Shown: positions 1-6,523, numbered from the stretch's first letter. The stretch: 19,834 nt of DNA from Streptococcus parasanguinis (GCA_018365265.1 JAGZKI010000047.1:1-19834), one strand, 5' to 3'. A program made the numbers and translations. Notes: generated by a model not told the origin, from the sequence alone.

Positions 1-32
1 TCATCCTGAGCCAGGATCAAACTCTCATTAAA
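1..32 (-). rRNA. rrs: 16S ribosomal RNA, 5' end only (partial)
   Basis: The reverse complement of the first 26 bases is the conserved 16S start (GAGTTTGATCCTGGCTCAG, the site of universal primer 27F). Aligning it to E. coli 16S numbering puts the mature 5' end near position 32. The rest of the gene lies beyond the left edge of the window. A strong promoter and structured leader lie directly upstream, so this is the start of an rrn operon transcribed leftwards. Confidence 0.96.
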
Positions 33-178
33 ATAATTGTTTGTCTTAAACTCATTCTGTCACTGACAGATTTATTGTTTTTTTATTGTTCAGTTACTAC
101 AACTTTCATTGTAGTGCCCTGCACATTGGTTCGTCTTGTTCAGTTTTCAAAGGTCTTTGTCGCTCTCGCGCGACAACT
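33..178 (-). promoter_or_regulatory. rRNA operon leader with boxA-like element and hairpins
   Basis: This is the transcribed spacer between the rrn promoter and mature 16S. Three perfect hairpins are visible: 159-163/170-174 at the very 5' end of the transcript, 96-102/109-115, and 56-62/64-70. The minus strand of 142-155 reads GACCTTTGAAAACT, resembling the boxA antitermination element of Gram-positive rRNA leaders. A 10-base direct repeat, TTGTTCAGTT on the plus strand, occurs at 136-145 and 86-95. The likely roles are antitermination and 16S 5' processing; the assignment of each element is inference. Confidence 0.7.
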
Positions 179-183
179 ATATT

Positions 184-212
184 AGTATATCATGACCTTA
201 CCTTACTGTCAA
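184..212 (-). promoter_or_regulatory. rrn operon promoter (SigA type) with A-rich UP-like tract
   Basis: On the minus strand the -35 is a perfect TTGACA (207-212), followed by a 17-bp spacer and a -10 of TATACT (184-189). Transcription should start near 177-178. The region just upstream (213-250) is a run of A tracts on the minus strand, typical of UP elements at rRNA promoters. Only one promoter is evident here. The hpf terminator lies just upstream, insulating it. Confidence 0.9.
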
Positions 213-261
213 TACTTTTTTAAAACTTTTTTTGTTTTTTTGAAAGTTTTTTTACTTATAT

Positions 262-291
262 AAAAAATCAGGAGCATGAATGCTCCTGATT
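262..291 (-). terminator. Intrinsic terminator of hpf
   Basis: A perfect 12-bp inverted repeat (266-277/280-291, AATCAGGAGCAT and its complement) is followed on the minus strand by a run of six T at 262-267. It lies 41 bases beyond the hpf stop codon and upstream of the rrn promoter, so it should keep hpf and rrn transcription separate. Confidence 0.88.
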
Positions 292-332
292 CCTCTATAA
301 TTTAATTGATGTTTTCAATCTCTTTTTGATCT

Positions 333-875
333 CTATTCTTTTACTTCCAATAGACCGATGTCTCCATCTTCTCTACGGTAGATCACATTTGTTGTGTTGT
401 CTTCTGCATCACGATAAATGAAGAAGTCGTGTGCTAATAGATCCATTTGAAGGATCGCTTCATCTAAATCCATTGGCTCTAGATCAATTGTTTTTGAGCG
501 AACAACTTTTTCTGTGGTTGCTGCTTCTTCTACAACTGCATCGGTAAACAATTTACCTGCACCAGATTTAACACGATTTTTCTTTTCGATTTTTGTTTTA
601 TTCTTACGAATTTGACGTTCAATTTTATCTACAACCAGATCAATTGAACCGTACATATCTTGAGAGACATCTTCTGCACGCAGTGTAATAGATCCAAGTG
701 GAATGGTTACTTCTACTTTTGCGGTTTTTTCACGGTAAACTTTTAAGTTTACTCGAGCGTCCAGCTCTTGATCTGCCTGAAAATATTTTTCAATCTTTTC
801 GAGTTTAGAAACGACATAGTCGCGAATGGCTTCTGTTACTTCTAGGTTTTCACCACGGATACTATATTTAATCAT
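333..875 (-). CDS. hpf: Ribosome hibernation promoting factor, long form
   Basis: This 180-residue protein is a long-form HPF (YfiA/YvyD family). The N-terminal domain (about 1-100, starting MIKYSIRGENLEVTEAIRDY) binds the 30S subunit in the mRNA/tRNA channel. A short variable linker (about 103-125) leads to the C-terminal dimerisation domain (about 126-180, with KTIDLEPMDLDEAILQMDLL), which joins two 70S ribosomes into inactive 100S dimers in starved cells. Length and domain order are normal for Firmicutes. The ATG has an upstream AGTAGGT at suitable spacing. The gene has its own promoter with an overlapping cre match, and is followed by a strong terminator. It sits between comFC and an rRNA operon, all on one strand. 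It is probably monocistronic, with some possible read-through from comFA-comFC. Confidence 0.97.
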   Translation of the reverse strand: MIKYSIRGENLEVTEAIRDYVVSKLEKIEKYFQADQELDARVNLKVYREKTAKVEVTIPLGSITLRAEDVSQDMYGSIDLVVDKIERQIRKNKTKIEKKNRVKSGAGKLFTDAVVEEAATTEKVVRSKTIDLEPMDLDEAILQMDLLAHDFFIYRDAEDNTTNVIYRREDGDIGLLEVKE

Positions 876-919
876 ATTAGTACCTACTTTCTAAACATTA
901 TGTTTTTATTTATATGTAT

Positions 920-948
920 ATTATAACGCTTTCATAAAGTTTTTGCAA
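920..948 (-). promoter_or_regulatory. hpf promoter
   Basis: On the minus strand, TTGCAA (943-948) is followed by a 17-bp spacer and a perfect TATAAT (920-925). Transcription should begin near 913, leaving a leader of about 38 bases before the hpf ATG. The -35 begins only 8 bases past the comFC stop codon. Confidence 0.8.
921..934 (-). promoter_or_regulatory. Putative CcpA operator (cre) over the hpf -10
   Basis: The minus strand reads TGAAAGCGTTATAA. Against the cre consensus TGWAANCGNTNWCA it matches 13 of 14 positions, the one mismatch being the C near the end. It covers the hpf -10 and the adjoining spacer, a position where CcpA would block RNA polymerase. This implies repression in rich sugar and release on glucose depletion, as reported for the Lactococcus hibernation factor. 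Binding here is inference. Confidence 0.6.
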
Positions 949-956
949 ATCTTTTT

Positions 957-1622
957 TTACCTTGCGATTGAAAATGTCTTTATTTCTTTCACACCTTTTT
1001 CAATTAGTAGGCGCTTCATTAATTCGATTGTTTTGCCCGTTGTGTAGATATCATCAAAGATAAGATATTTCTGCTTTTTTGAAACTTCTTCTTTTAATTG
1101 AAAGTGTTGAGAGGTTTTTAATCTTTCTTCTCTTGTTTTTTTTGATTGGGCTAAGCTGTCTTCTTTTTGGAAGAGACTGCTGTACTTTATTTCTGCAAAA
1201 TCTAATATAGTCGAAACCTGATTAAATCCTCTCTCCTGCTTTTTTTCATGGCTGATTGGAGTCGGTATTATCGTATAGCTTTTATACTTTTTCAAGGCTT
1301 TTTTGATGTCACATGCAAATACCATTCCTAATAAACGATCTCCTTCAAATTTATATCGCTTGAAATAGTCCTTCATTGCTGCATTATATCTATATAATGC
1401 TTCATGTTCGACCATATTCCCCTTTTGTATCCAGTATTCGCAATCTTTACATACTTTCTCCTCCTTATCTTTATAACATCTAGGACAATGGATTTCGTCA
1501 ATTTGTTCGAAGTCTTCTTTGCATTCTTTACAAATCCATTCTTCTTGTTTATTCATAAAAATAAGGTCTGTGAAATGTTCACCAGTTTTCAACTCTTTAG
1601 TACAAAGCAGACATTCTTTCAA
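957..1622 (-). CDS. comFC: ComFC, competence phosphoribosyltransferase-like protein
   Basis: This 221-residue ComF-family protein is needed for natural transformation and works on the cytoplasmic side of DNA uptake, probably with ComFA. The N-terminus has four CxxC pairs (C4/C7, C31/C34, C46/C49, C58/C61), enough for two zinc sites. The rest is a type I phosphoribosyltransferase fold ending in a PRPP-loop motif, LIFDDIYTTGKT (187-198). The exact reaction is not established for the family. The start codon is TTG. It overlaps the comFA stop as TTGA and is preceded by a perfect AGGAGG seven bases upstream, so comFA and comFC are probably translationally coupled. The gene is expressed from the SigX promoter ahead of comFA. 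Confidence 0.95.
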   Translation of the reverse strand: MKECLLCTKELKTGEHFTDLIFMNKQEEWICKECKEDFEQIDEIHCPRCYKDKEEKVCKDCEYWIQKGNMVEHEALYRYNAAMKDYFKRYKFEGDRLLGMVFACDIKKALKKYKSYTIIPTPISHEKKQERGFNQVSTILDFAEIKYSSLFQKEDSLAQSKKTREERLKTSQHFQLKEEVSKKQKYLIFDDIYTTGKTIELMKRLLIEKGVKEIKTFSIAR

Positions 1623-2917
1623 AATCCAGCCTCCTGATTCATTTCCTTTATTTCTTTAATCGCTTTCTTCATTTCTCGTGTTATGCCATCTGATAGATAA
1701 AGTAGTTCACCTATTGGTCTTTCTTTACTTCGACCGACTCTCCCTGAAATTTGTACGAGGGCACTTTTAGTAAATAATTTGTGATTACTTTCTAAAACAA
1801 AGACATCTACAAACGGAAAAGTCACTCCTCTTTCTAGAATGGTTGTCGAGACTAGCATGGTTAAGGCTCTGTTTCTAAACTCTTCTACTATTCTTAGGCG
1901 GTCTGTTGTCTGTGAGGATACAAAACCTACTGTTTCTTTTGGAAAGTATTTTTTTAAGTTCCCAGTAAATTGTTGTCCTAATTCTATTTCAGATACAAAG
2001 ATTAACAATGGGTAGTGAGTCTGTCTTTGTTTCTTGATCAGTTGCAATAGTTCGTAAGGGATTCTTCCTTTTTCTATTTTTTCTCTAATTTTCGGCACCC
2101 ATTTTATTTCAGGGACCACTAGTGGGTTCCCATGAAATCTTCTTGGAAGGCTATAACGAATGATTTCTTTTTTCTTGACCTTTTTATCTAACTCATCTGT
2201 AGAGGTTGCTGTCAAATATAGGGTATTCCCCTCTTTTTTTATTGCATTCTGAGCTGCTTTATATAAGATTGGATTGTCCACATAGGGAAAAGCATCTACC
2301 TCATCTATAATAAGGAGATCAAAGGCCTGATAAAACTTTAGCAATTGGTGGGTTGTAGCGATCACTAAAGGCGTTCTAAAATAGGGCTCTGATTCTCCAT
2401 GAAGCAAAGAGATGGGGCAGGAAAAATCTTTCTTCATCCTTCCGTACAATTCTATACAGACATCGATTCTTGGGGTGGCAATACAGGCTGCTTTTCCTGC
2501 CTTGATCGCTGTTGCTACAACCTGGTACATCATTTCCGTTTTCCCAGCGCCTGTCACAGCATGTACCAAGGCATGTTTTCCTGCTTTAACTGCTTGGATA
2601 AGCCCTTCAGATACCTCTTGTTGATAGGAAGTCAAGGTTCCTTTCCAGTTTAGCACCTCTTGTCCTTCAAAGTTTTGCTGTGCAATAGCATAAAGTTTTT
2701 GATCACTCCGGATCCTTCCCAATTGGATACAGGCTCTACAATACAGTACCTCCTCACTCAATTTCCACAGTTTTTGATCAATCAAACTGCCACATCGAAA
2801 GCATTGGTACCTTCCATTTTGTTTTTCTATAGCTGGAAGTTCTTGGGCAATTTCTTTCAGATCATTTGTCATTTGACTCTCCGTTAAGAGTCTTCCATAA
2901 GAATCTTCTATCTTCAT
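1619..2917 (-). CDS. comFA: ComFA, ATP-dependent DNA translocase/helicase for competence
   Basis: This 432-residue superfamily 2 helicase-like ATPase is thought to pull incoming single-stranded DNA through the ComEC channel during transformation. A Cys4 zinc site (C39, C42, C60, C63) precedes the motor. Walker A is VTGAGKT (121-127), motif II is DEVD (205-208), motif III is TAT (236-238) and motif VI is QISGRVGR (389-396). The open frame extends upstream to 2950. The ATG at 2917 is preferred because similarity to streptococcal ComFA, as I recall it, begins there and a SigX box lies between the two candidates. The consequence is a nearly leaderless message. The gene overlaps comFC by 4 bases and is divergent from yigZ. 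Confidence 0.95.
   Translation of the reverse strand: MKIEDSYGRLLTESQMTNDLKEIAQELPAIEKQNGRYQCFRCGSLIDQKLWKLSEEVLYCRACIQLGRIRSDQKLYAIAQQNFEGQEVLNWKGTLTSYQQEVSEGLIQAVKAGKHALVHAVTGAGKTEMMYQVVATAIKAGKAACIATPRIDVCIELYGRMKKDFSCPISLLHGESEPYFRTPLVIATTHQLLKFYQAFDLLIIDEVDAFPYVDNPILYKAAQNAIKKEGNTLYLTATSTDELDKKVKKKEIIRYSLPRRFHGNPLVVPEIKWVPKIREKIEKGRIPYELLQLIKKQRQTHYPLLIFVSEIELGQQFTGNLKKYFPKETVGFVSSQTTDRLRIVEEFRNRALTMLVSTTILERGVTFPFVDVFVLESNHKLFTKSALVQISGRVGRSKERPIGELLYLSDGITREMKKAIKEIKEMNQEAGF
1630..1635 (-). promoter_or_regulatory. Ribosome binding site fixing the comFC TTG start
   Basis: The minus strand reads AGGAGG, then 7 bases, then TTG. The site lies inside the last comFA codons. No ATG in frame nearby has a comparable site, so the non-ATG start is preferred. 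Confidence 0.8.
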
Positions 2918-2924
2918 ACTTATT

Positions 2925-2932
2925 AATTCGCA
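2925..2932 (-). promoter_or_regulatory. SigX/ComX cin-box for comFA-comFC
   Basis: The minus strand reads TGCGAATT after a T-rich stretch, close to the streptococcal cin-box consensus TACGAATA (6 of 8). It ends 7 bases before the comFA ATG. Late competence genes in streptococci are switched on by the alternative sigma factor SigX acting at this element. No SigA promoter is evident for comFA. Confidence 0.75.
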
Positions 2933-2960
2933 AAAGTTGGAGAAAATCATTCTTTTTTTG

Positions 2961-2966
2961 TAAAAT
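2961..2966 (+). promoter_or_regulatory. Putative -10 element for yigZ
   Basis: TAAAAT sits 6 bases before the yigZ ATG, so transcription would start at or within a base or two of the ATG. A poor -35 candidate, TTGGAG (2937-2942), lies 18 bp upstream. No ribosome binding site is visible before the ATG, which fits a leaderless message. Confidence 0.45.
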
Positions 2967-2972
2967 AAGAGT

Positions 2973-3614
2973 ATGGAATATGTTACATTTAAAGAGAACG
3001 GTACTGTTCAAGAAGAAATCAAAAAATCAAAATTCATTTGTCATGTCAAGCGAGTCTTCTCTGAAGAGGAAGCTAGAGATTTTATCAATGCCATCAAGAA
3101 GGAACACTATAAGGCTACGCATAACTGCTCTGCTTTCATCATTGGAGAACAAAGTGATATCAAACGGACCAGTGACGATGGAGAGCCTAGTGGAACAGCT
3201 GGGGTACCGATGTTAGGAGTTTTGGAGAATCATCGCATCACTAATAGTTGTGTCGTGGTTACTCGCTATTTCGGAGGTATTAAATTAGGTGCTGGCGGTC
3301 TGATTCGTGCTTATGCTGGAAGTGTGGCACAAGCAGTTCGAGAAATTGGACTGGTAGAAATCAAAGAGCAAGTGGTTCTTGGGATCACACTTTCTTATTC
3401 CCAATACCAAGAATTTGCTAATTTCTTAAAAGACCATCAATTGGCAGAACAAGATCCGATGTTCACAGATCAGGTGATGACAACCATTTTTGTGGATAAA
3501 GAAAACACAAACTCTATCACAGCGGCTTTAGTCGAATTTTACAATGGCAAAGTCATTATTGAGGACCAAGGAATTCGTGAGGTTGAAGTACCCCTGCTTT
3601 CTGTAGAAAAATAA
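2973..3614 (+). CDS. yigZ: YigZ family (IMPACT/UPF0029) protein
   Basis: This 213-residue protein belongs to the IMPACT/YigZ family. The N-terminal UPF0029 domain (about 15-125) carries the signature blocks THNCSAF (49-55), SDDGEPSGTAG (67-77) and RYFGGIKLGAGGL (98-110). The C-terminal part (about 137-205) fits the ferredoxin-like DUF1949 domain. The eukaryotic relative regulates the kinase GCN2; the bacterial function is not settled, and a link to translation or stress is inference. The gene is transcribed away from comFA across 55 bp, alone, and ends in its own terminator. The start has no obvious ribosome binding site, and a -10 lies only 6 bases upstream. Confidence 0.92.
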   Translation: MEYVTFKENGTVQEEIKKSKFICHVKRVFSEEEARDFINAIKKEHYKATHNCSAFIIGEQSDIKRTSDDGEPSGTAGVPMLGVLENHRITNSCVVVTRYFGGIKLGAGGLIRAYAGSVAQAVREIGLVEIKEQVVLGITLSYSQYQEFANFLKDHQLAEQDPMFTDQVMTTIFVDKENTNSITAALVEFYNGKVIIEDQGIREVEVPLLSVEK

Positions 3615-3622
3615 TTAACAAT

Positions 3623-3648
3623 ACTATCGGCAACGATAGTTTTTTTTT
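3623..3648 (+). terminator. Intrinsic terminator of yigZ
   Basis: A 7-bp perfect stem (ACTATCG 3623-3629, CGATAGT 3634-3640) with a GCAA tetraloop is followed by a run of nine T (3640-3648). It lies 8 bases after the yigZ stop. Confidence 0.88.
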
Positions 3649-3672
3649 ATCACACCCATAAAATTTCTATAT

Positions 3673-3701
3673 TTTACATTCTTCTCACAAGGGACTATAC
3701 T
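3673..3701 (+). promoter_or_regulatory. cysK promoter
   Basis: TTTACA (3673-3678), a 17-bp spacer and TATACT (3696-3701) lie 36 bases before the cysK ATG. An imperfect AT-rich dyad, ATAAAAT (3658-3664) and ATTTTAC (3671-3677), overlaps the -35 and could be a LysR-type (CmbR/CysR) operator. That assignment is a guess from position only. Confidence 0.7.
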
Positions 3702-3737
3702 TGTTAGTATTAAGAAAACCTAGAACTGAGGTATATT

Positions 3738-4661
3738 ATGGCTATTTATGAAAATATTACAGAATTGATTGGGAACACTCCGATTGTCAAATTGAACCGT
3801 CTTGTTCCTGAAGGAGCTGCAGATGTCTATGTCAAACTCGAAGCTTTCAACCCTGGATCATCAGTTAAAGACCGGATTGCTTTGAGCATGATTGAAAAAG
3901 CTGAAGCGGATGGCTTGATCAAACCAGGTGATACCATTGTCGAAGCAACTAGTGGGAACACAGGGATTGGCTTGTCATGGGTTGGCGCAGCTAAAGGCTA
4001 CAAAGTTGTGATTGTCATGCCTGAAACCATGAGTGTGGAACGTCGTAAAATCATCCAAGCCTACGGAGCTGAACTCGTTTTGACTCCTGGAAGTGAAGGA
4101 ATGAAAGGCGCTATCGCTAAAGCTGAAGCAATCGCTGCAGAAAGAAATGGCTTCCTTCCTCTTCAATTTGAAAACCCTGCTAACCCAGAGGTACATGAAA
4201 GAACAACAGGACAAGAAATCATTGATGCCTTTGGAAAAGATGGTTTAGATGCTTTTGTCGCAGGTGTTGGTACTGGTGGTACTGTTTCTGGTATTTCTCA
4301 TACTTTGAAAAAGAATAATCCTGCTGTCAAAGTCTATGCCGTTGAGGCCAATGAATCTGCAGTCCTTTCTGGCGAAAAACCTGGACCACATAAAATCCAA
4401 GGGATTTCAGCTGGTTTTATCCCAAATACTTTAGACACTAATGCATATGATGGTGTTCGTCGCGTATCTTCAGAAGAAGCTTTCGAACTTGCACGCGCTA
4501 TCGGTGGAGCTGAAGGATTCTTAGTCGGTATCTCAAGCGCAGCTGCTATCTATGCTGCTATTGAAGTCGCAAAAGAATTGGGAAGCGGTAAAAAAGTTCT
4601 TGCTCTTGCACCAGATAATGGAGAACGATACCTTTCTACTACCCTTTACGAATTTGAATAA
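3738..4661 (+). CDS. cysK: Cysteine synthase A (O-acetylserine sulfhydrylase)
   Basis: This 307-residue PLP enzyme makes L-cysteine and acetate from O-acetyl-L-serine and sulfide in the cytoplasm. The PLP lysine is K44 in SSVKDR. TSGNTG (71-76) binds the substrate carboxylate, GTGGT (178-182) holds the PLP phosphate, and GISSAAA (264-270) supplies the serine facing the pyridine nitrogen. The sequence ends in the usual NGERYLSTTLYEFE. Length is normal for CysK. The ATG has a GAGG ribosome binding site. The gene stands alone, with its own promoter and a terminator shared with cvfD. No serine acetyltransferase gene is nearby, so the substrate must come from elsewhere in the genome. Confidence 0.97.
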   Translation: MAIYENITELIGNTPIVKLNRLVPEGAADVYVKLEAFNPGSSVKDRIALSMIEKAEADGLIKPGDTIVEATSGNTGIGLSWVGAAKGYKVVIVMPETMSVERRKIIQAYGAELVLTPGSEGMKGAIAKAEAIAAERNGFLPLQFENPANPEVHERTTGQEIIDAFGKDGLDAFVAGVGTGGTVSGISHTLKKNNPAVKVYAVEANESAVLSGEKPGPHKIQGISAGFIPNTLDTNAYDGVRRVSSEEAFELARAIGGAEGFLVGISSAAAIYAAIEVAKELGSGKKVLALAPDNGERYLSTTLYEFE

Positions 4662-4672
4662 TTCTCTATATC

Positions 4673-4717
4673 AAAAAAACTTCGATAGGTTTCATCAACC
4701 TATCGAAGTTTTTATTT
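4673..4717. terminator. Bidirectional terminator between cysK and cvfD
   Basis: A perfect 14-bp stem (AACTTCGATAGGTT 4678-4691, complement 4697-4710) with a 5-base loop is flanked by A's on the left and T's on the right, so it can act on both strands. The cvfD stop codon (4712-4714) directly abuts the stem, and the cysK stop is 16 bases from it. Confidence 0.88.
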
Positions 4718-5077
4718 TTTCTCTTGTTTGCTAAAGAATACCTTTCCTTCTTTGACCCAGATCGGCATCTGTTGAGCTAAGGGCGCAAAACCACTCTTGT
4801 GGCGGTCATTTGAAAAACGATGGTGTCGAATACTTCGTTGTGGTGTTTCTTCTAGTGTTCTCAGAGAGAGGCTAGCTTTCTTAGAATATTCATCAACATC
4901 GATGACTTGGACAAAGACTTTTTCTCCAATTGAAAGAATATCATGAATATTACTTACATAACCACTTCGAATCTCTGAGATATGAATCAAGCCCGTGACA
5001 CCCGACTCTAGTTCGACAAAGGCACCATAAGGTTGAATGCCTGTAATGGTCCCTTCTAACTTATCTCCAATTTTCAT
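4712..5077 (-). CDS. cvfD: S1-domain RNA-binding regulator (CvfD/GSP13 family)
   Basis: This 121-residue protein has one S1 RNA-binding domain at residues 1-75 (MKIGDKLEGTITGIQPYGAF, then GLIHISEI, then SLSLRTL). A basic, likely flexible tail follows, with an RHHRFSND segment. It belongs to the B. subtilis GSP13/YugI group, and pneumococcal CvfD is described as a post-transcriptional regulator. Targets cannot be read from sequence. The open frame runs up to 5104, but the ATG at 5077 has GAGGA just upstream and starts exactly at the S1 domain, so it is preferred. The start lies one base beyond the stop of the HAD-cyclophilin gene, implying one operon and coupled translation. Confidence 0.88.
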   Translation of the reverse strand: MKIGDKLEGTITGIQPYGAFVELESGVTGLIHISEIRSGYVSNIHDILSIGEKVFVQVIDVDEYSKKASLSLRTLEETPQRSIRHHRFSNDRHKSGFAPLAQQMPIWVKEGKVFFSKQEKK

Positions 5078-5078
5078 A

Positions 5079-6479
5079 TTAGTCCTCAATCTCGATGGTT
5101 TCAATCACGACATCTTCTACTGGCTTATCCATCATCCCGGTCTCAACAGCCGCGATCTCATCCAACACAGCAAAAGAAGCTTCATCCATCAATTGTCCAA
5201 AAACGGTATGGCGTTGATCTAGGTGAGGAGTTCCTCCTTCTGTCGTATAGATTTCAGCAATTTCTTCAGGCCAGCCACCGCGGACCAATTCCTTTTTCGA
5301 ATATGGGAGATGTTGATTTTGTACAATAAAGAATTGGCTACCATTTGTGTTTGGTCCAGCATTTGCCATCGAAAGGGCTCCGCGAATATTGTACAGTTCT
5401 TTTGAAAATTCGTCTTCGAAGCTCTCCCCATAGATGGATTCACCACCCATACCTGTACCAGTAGGATCTCCCCCTTGGATCATAAAATCTTTAATAATCC
5501 GATGGAAAATGACACCATCATAATAGCCAGACTTAGCAAGAGCTACAAAGTTTGCAACTGTTTTTGGCGCTTGATCCGGGAACAATTGAATGTTCATCTT
5601 GCCGTGATTGGTTTTGATCACAGCGACAGGACCGTGAGCCATAGCAAGTTCTAACTGTGGTAACGTCAATTCTTTTTCAACCATATTTAACTCCTCTAAG
5701 GCATAGAATATGCCTTCTTCTTCTAAATTCTTAGTGATATAATCAGCTTTTTCTTGTAACTCTGGGGCAGATATTCCCATTGCGATACTAATTCCAGCGT
5801 AATCAAACAGTTCTAGATCATTTAATCCATCCCCAAATACTAAAACATTCTCTGGCTTCAAGCCCAAATGATTTACAAGATGAGAAACTCCTGAAGCTTT
5901 TGAAGCTTCAAAACGAACAACATCTGACGAATGGGGATGCCACGAAACTAGGCGCAAGTCCTCTTGCAAAGAAGGGGGCAACTCTAGCTCACTATCCTGT
6001 TCATCAAAGGTCCACATTTGGAAAATAGGTTCTTTCAAATGCAGATCTGGATCTACGGGTAAGTTGGGATAAATGATGTCAATAGCATCACTGATCAAGG
6101 GTGTCCGATTAGACAGGGCAGCTTGATGACTAGCCACTAACCCATAATCAATCTCAGATTCTTTGGCCCAATCTACAAAAGAAGAAACAATTGCTTCATT
6201 GATTGGTGATTGGTAGATCACAGTTCCTTTTGTATCTTCTATATAGGCACCGTTTAAGGTTACAAGAAAATCAGGCTTTAAGTCCATAATTTCAGGAACA
6301 ACCCCAAAAATCCCTCTGCCGGTTGCAATCCCTGTTCGGATTCCTTTTTCTTTCAACTGATGAAAGACTTCTTTGACAGATTCTGGGATCAATCCAGTTT
6401 CTTTTGCACGTAATGTATCATCAATATCAAAAAAGACGATTCTAACTTTTTTGGCTTTATAACGTAATTTTGCGTCCAC
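5079..6479 (-). CDS. HAD (Cof-type) phosphatase fused to cyclophilin-type peptidyl-prolyl isomerase
   Basis: This is a two-enzyme fusion of 466 residues. The first part (about 10-265) is a Cof-type HAD hydrolase. It has motif I DIDDT (18-22), motif II ATGR (52-55), the motif III lysine K194 and motif IV GDGLND (216-221), so it probably dephosphorylates a small phosphorylated metabolite. The second part (about 283-466) is a cyclophilin, with FHRIIKDFMIQGGD (325-338), NTNGSQFFI (378-386) and HTVFG (424-428). R327, Q382, F383 and H424 mark an active prolyl isomerase. There is no signal peptide, so it acts in the cytoplasm. The GTG at 6479 is preferred over the upstream GTG at 6500 because a GGGGGAG site precedes it. 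The resulting length equals that of the pneumococcal counterpart as I recall it. Confidence 0.93.
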   Translation of the reverse strand: MDAKLRYKAKKVRIVFFDIDDTLRAKETGLIPESVKEVFHQLKEKGIRTGIATGRGIFGVVPEIMDLKPDFLVTLNGAYIEDTKGTVIYQSPINEAIVSSFVDWAKESEIDYGLVASHQAALSNRTPLISDAIDIIYPNLPVDPDLHLKEPIFQMWTFDEQDSELELPPSLQEDLRLVSWHPHSSDVVRFEASKASGVSHLVNHLGLKPENVLVFGDGLNDLELFDYAGISIAMGISAPELQEKADYITKNLEEEGIFYALEELNMVEKELTLPQLELAMAHGPVAVIKTNHGKMNIQLFPDQAPKTVANFVALAKSGYYDGVIFHRIIKDFMIQGGDPTGTGMGGESIYGESFEDEFSKELYNIRGALSMANAGPNTNGSQFFIVQNQHLPYSKKELVRGGWPEEIAEIYTTEGGTPHLDQRHTVFGQLMDEASFAVLDEIAAVETGMMDKPVEDVVIETIEIED

Positions 6480-6483
6480 TTGT

Positions 6484-6490
6484 CTCCCCC
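6484..6490 (-). promoter_or_regulatory. Ribosome binding site fixing the HAD-cyclophilin GTG start
   Basis: The minus strand reads GGGGGAG, then ACAA, then GTG at 6479. The site lies inside the longer open frame that begins at the GTG at 6500, which argues against that earlier start. Confidence 0.75.
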
Positions 6491-6505
6491 TTATGATCAC
6501 GCTCT

Positions 6506-6514
6506 ATTATAGCA
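6506..6514 (-). promoter_or_regulatory. Extended -10 promoter for the HAD-cyclophilin/cvfD pair
   Basis: The minus strand reads TGCTATAAT, a perfect extended -10 in the gap after the liaR stop. No good -35 is seen, as is usual for extended -10 promoters. It would start transcription near 6499. It suggests the last two genes can be expressed independently of liaFSR, while read-through from liaR remains possible because no terminator lies between. Confidence 0.7.
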
Positions 6515-6523
6515 TGTTTCCTT

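Noticed and set aside
2866..3216. 116-residue plus-strand open frame over the comFA/yigZ junction
   Set aside because: It is in a different frame from yigZ, overlaps both real genes, and resembles no family.
5219..5446. 75-residue minus-strand open frame within the cyclophilin part
   Set aside because: It is an alternative frame of a well-supported gene, with no independent evidence.
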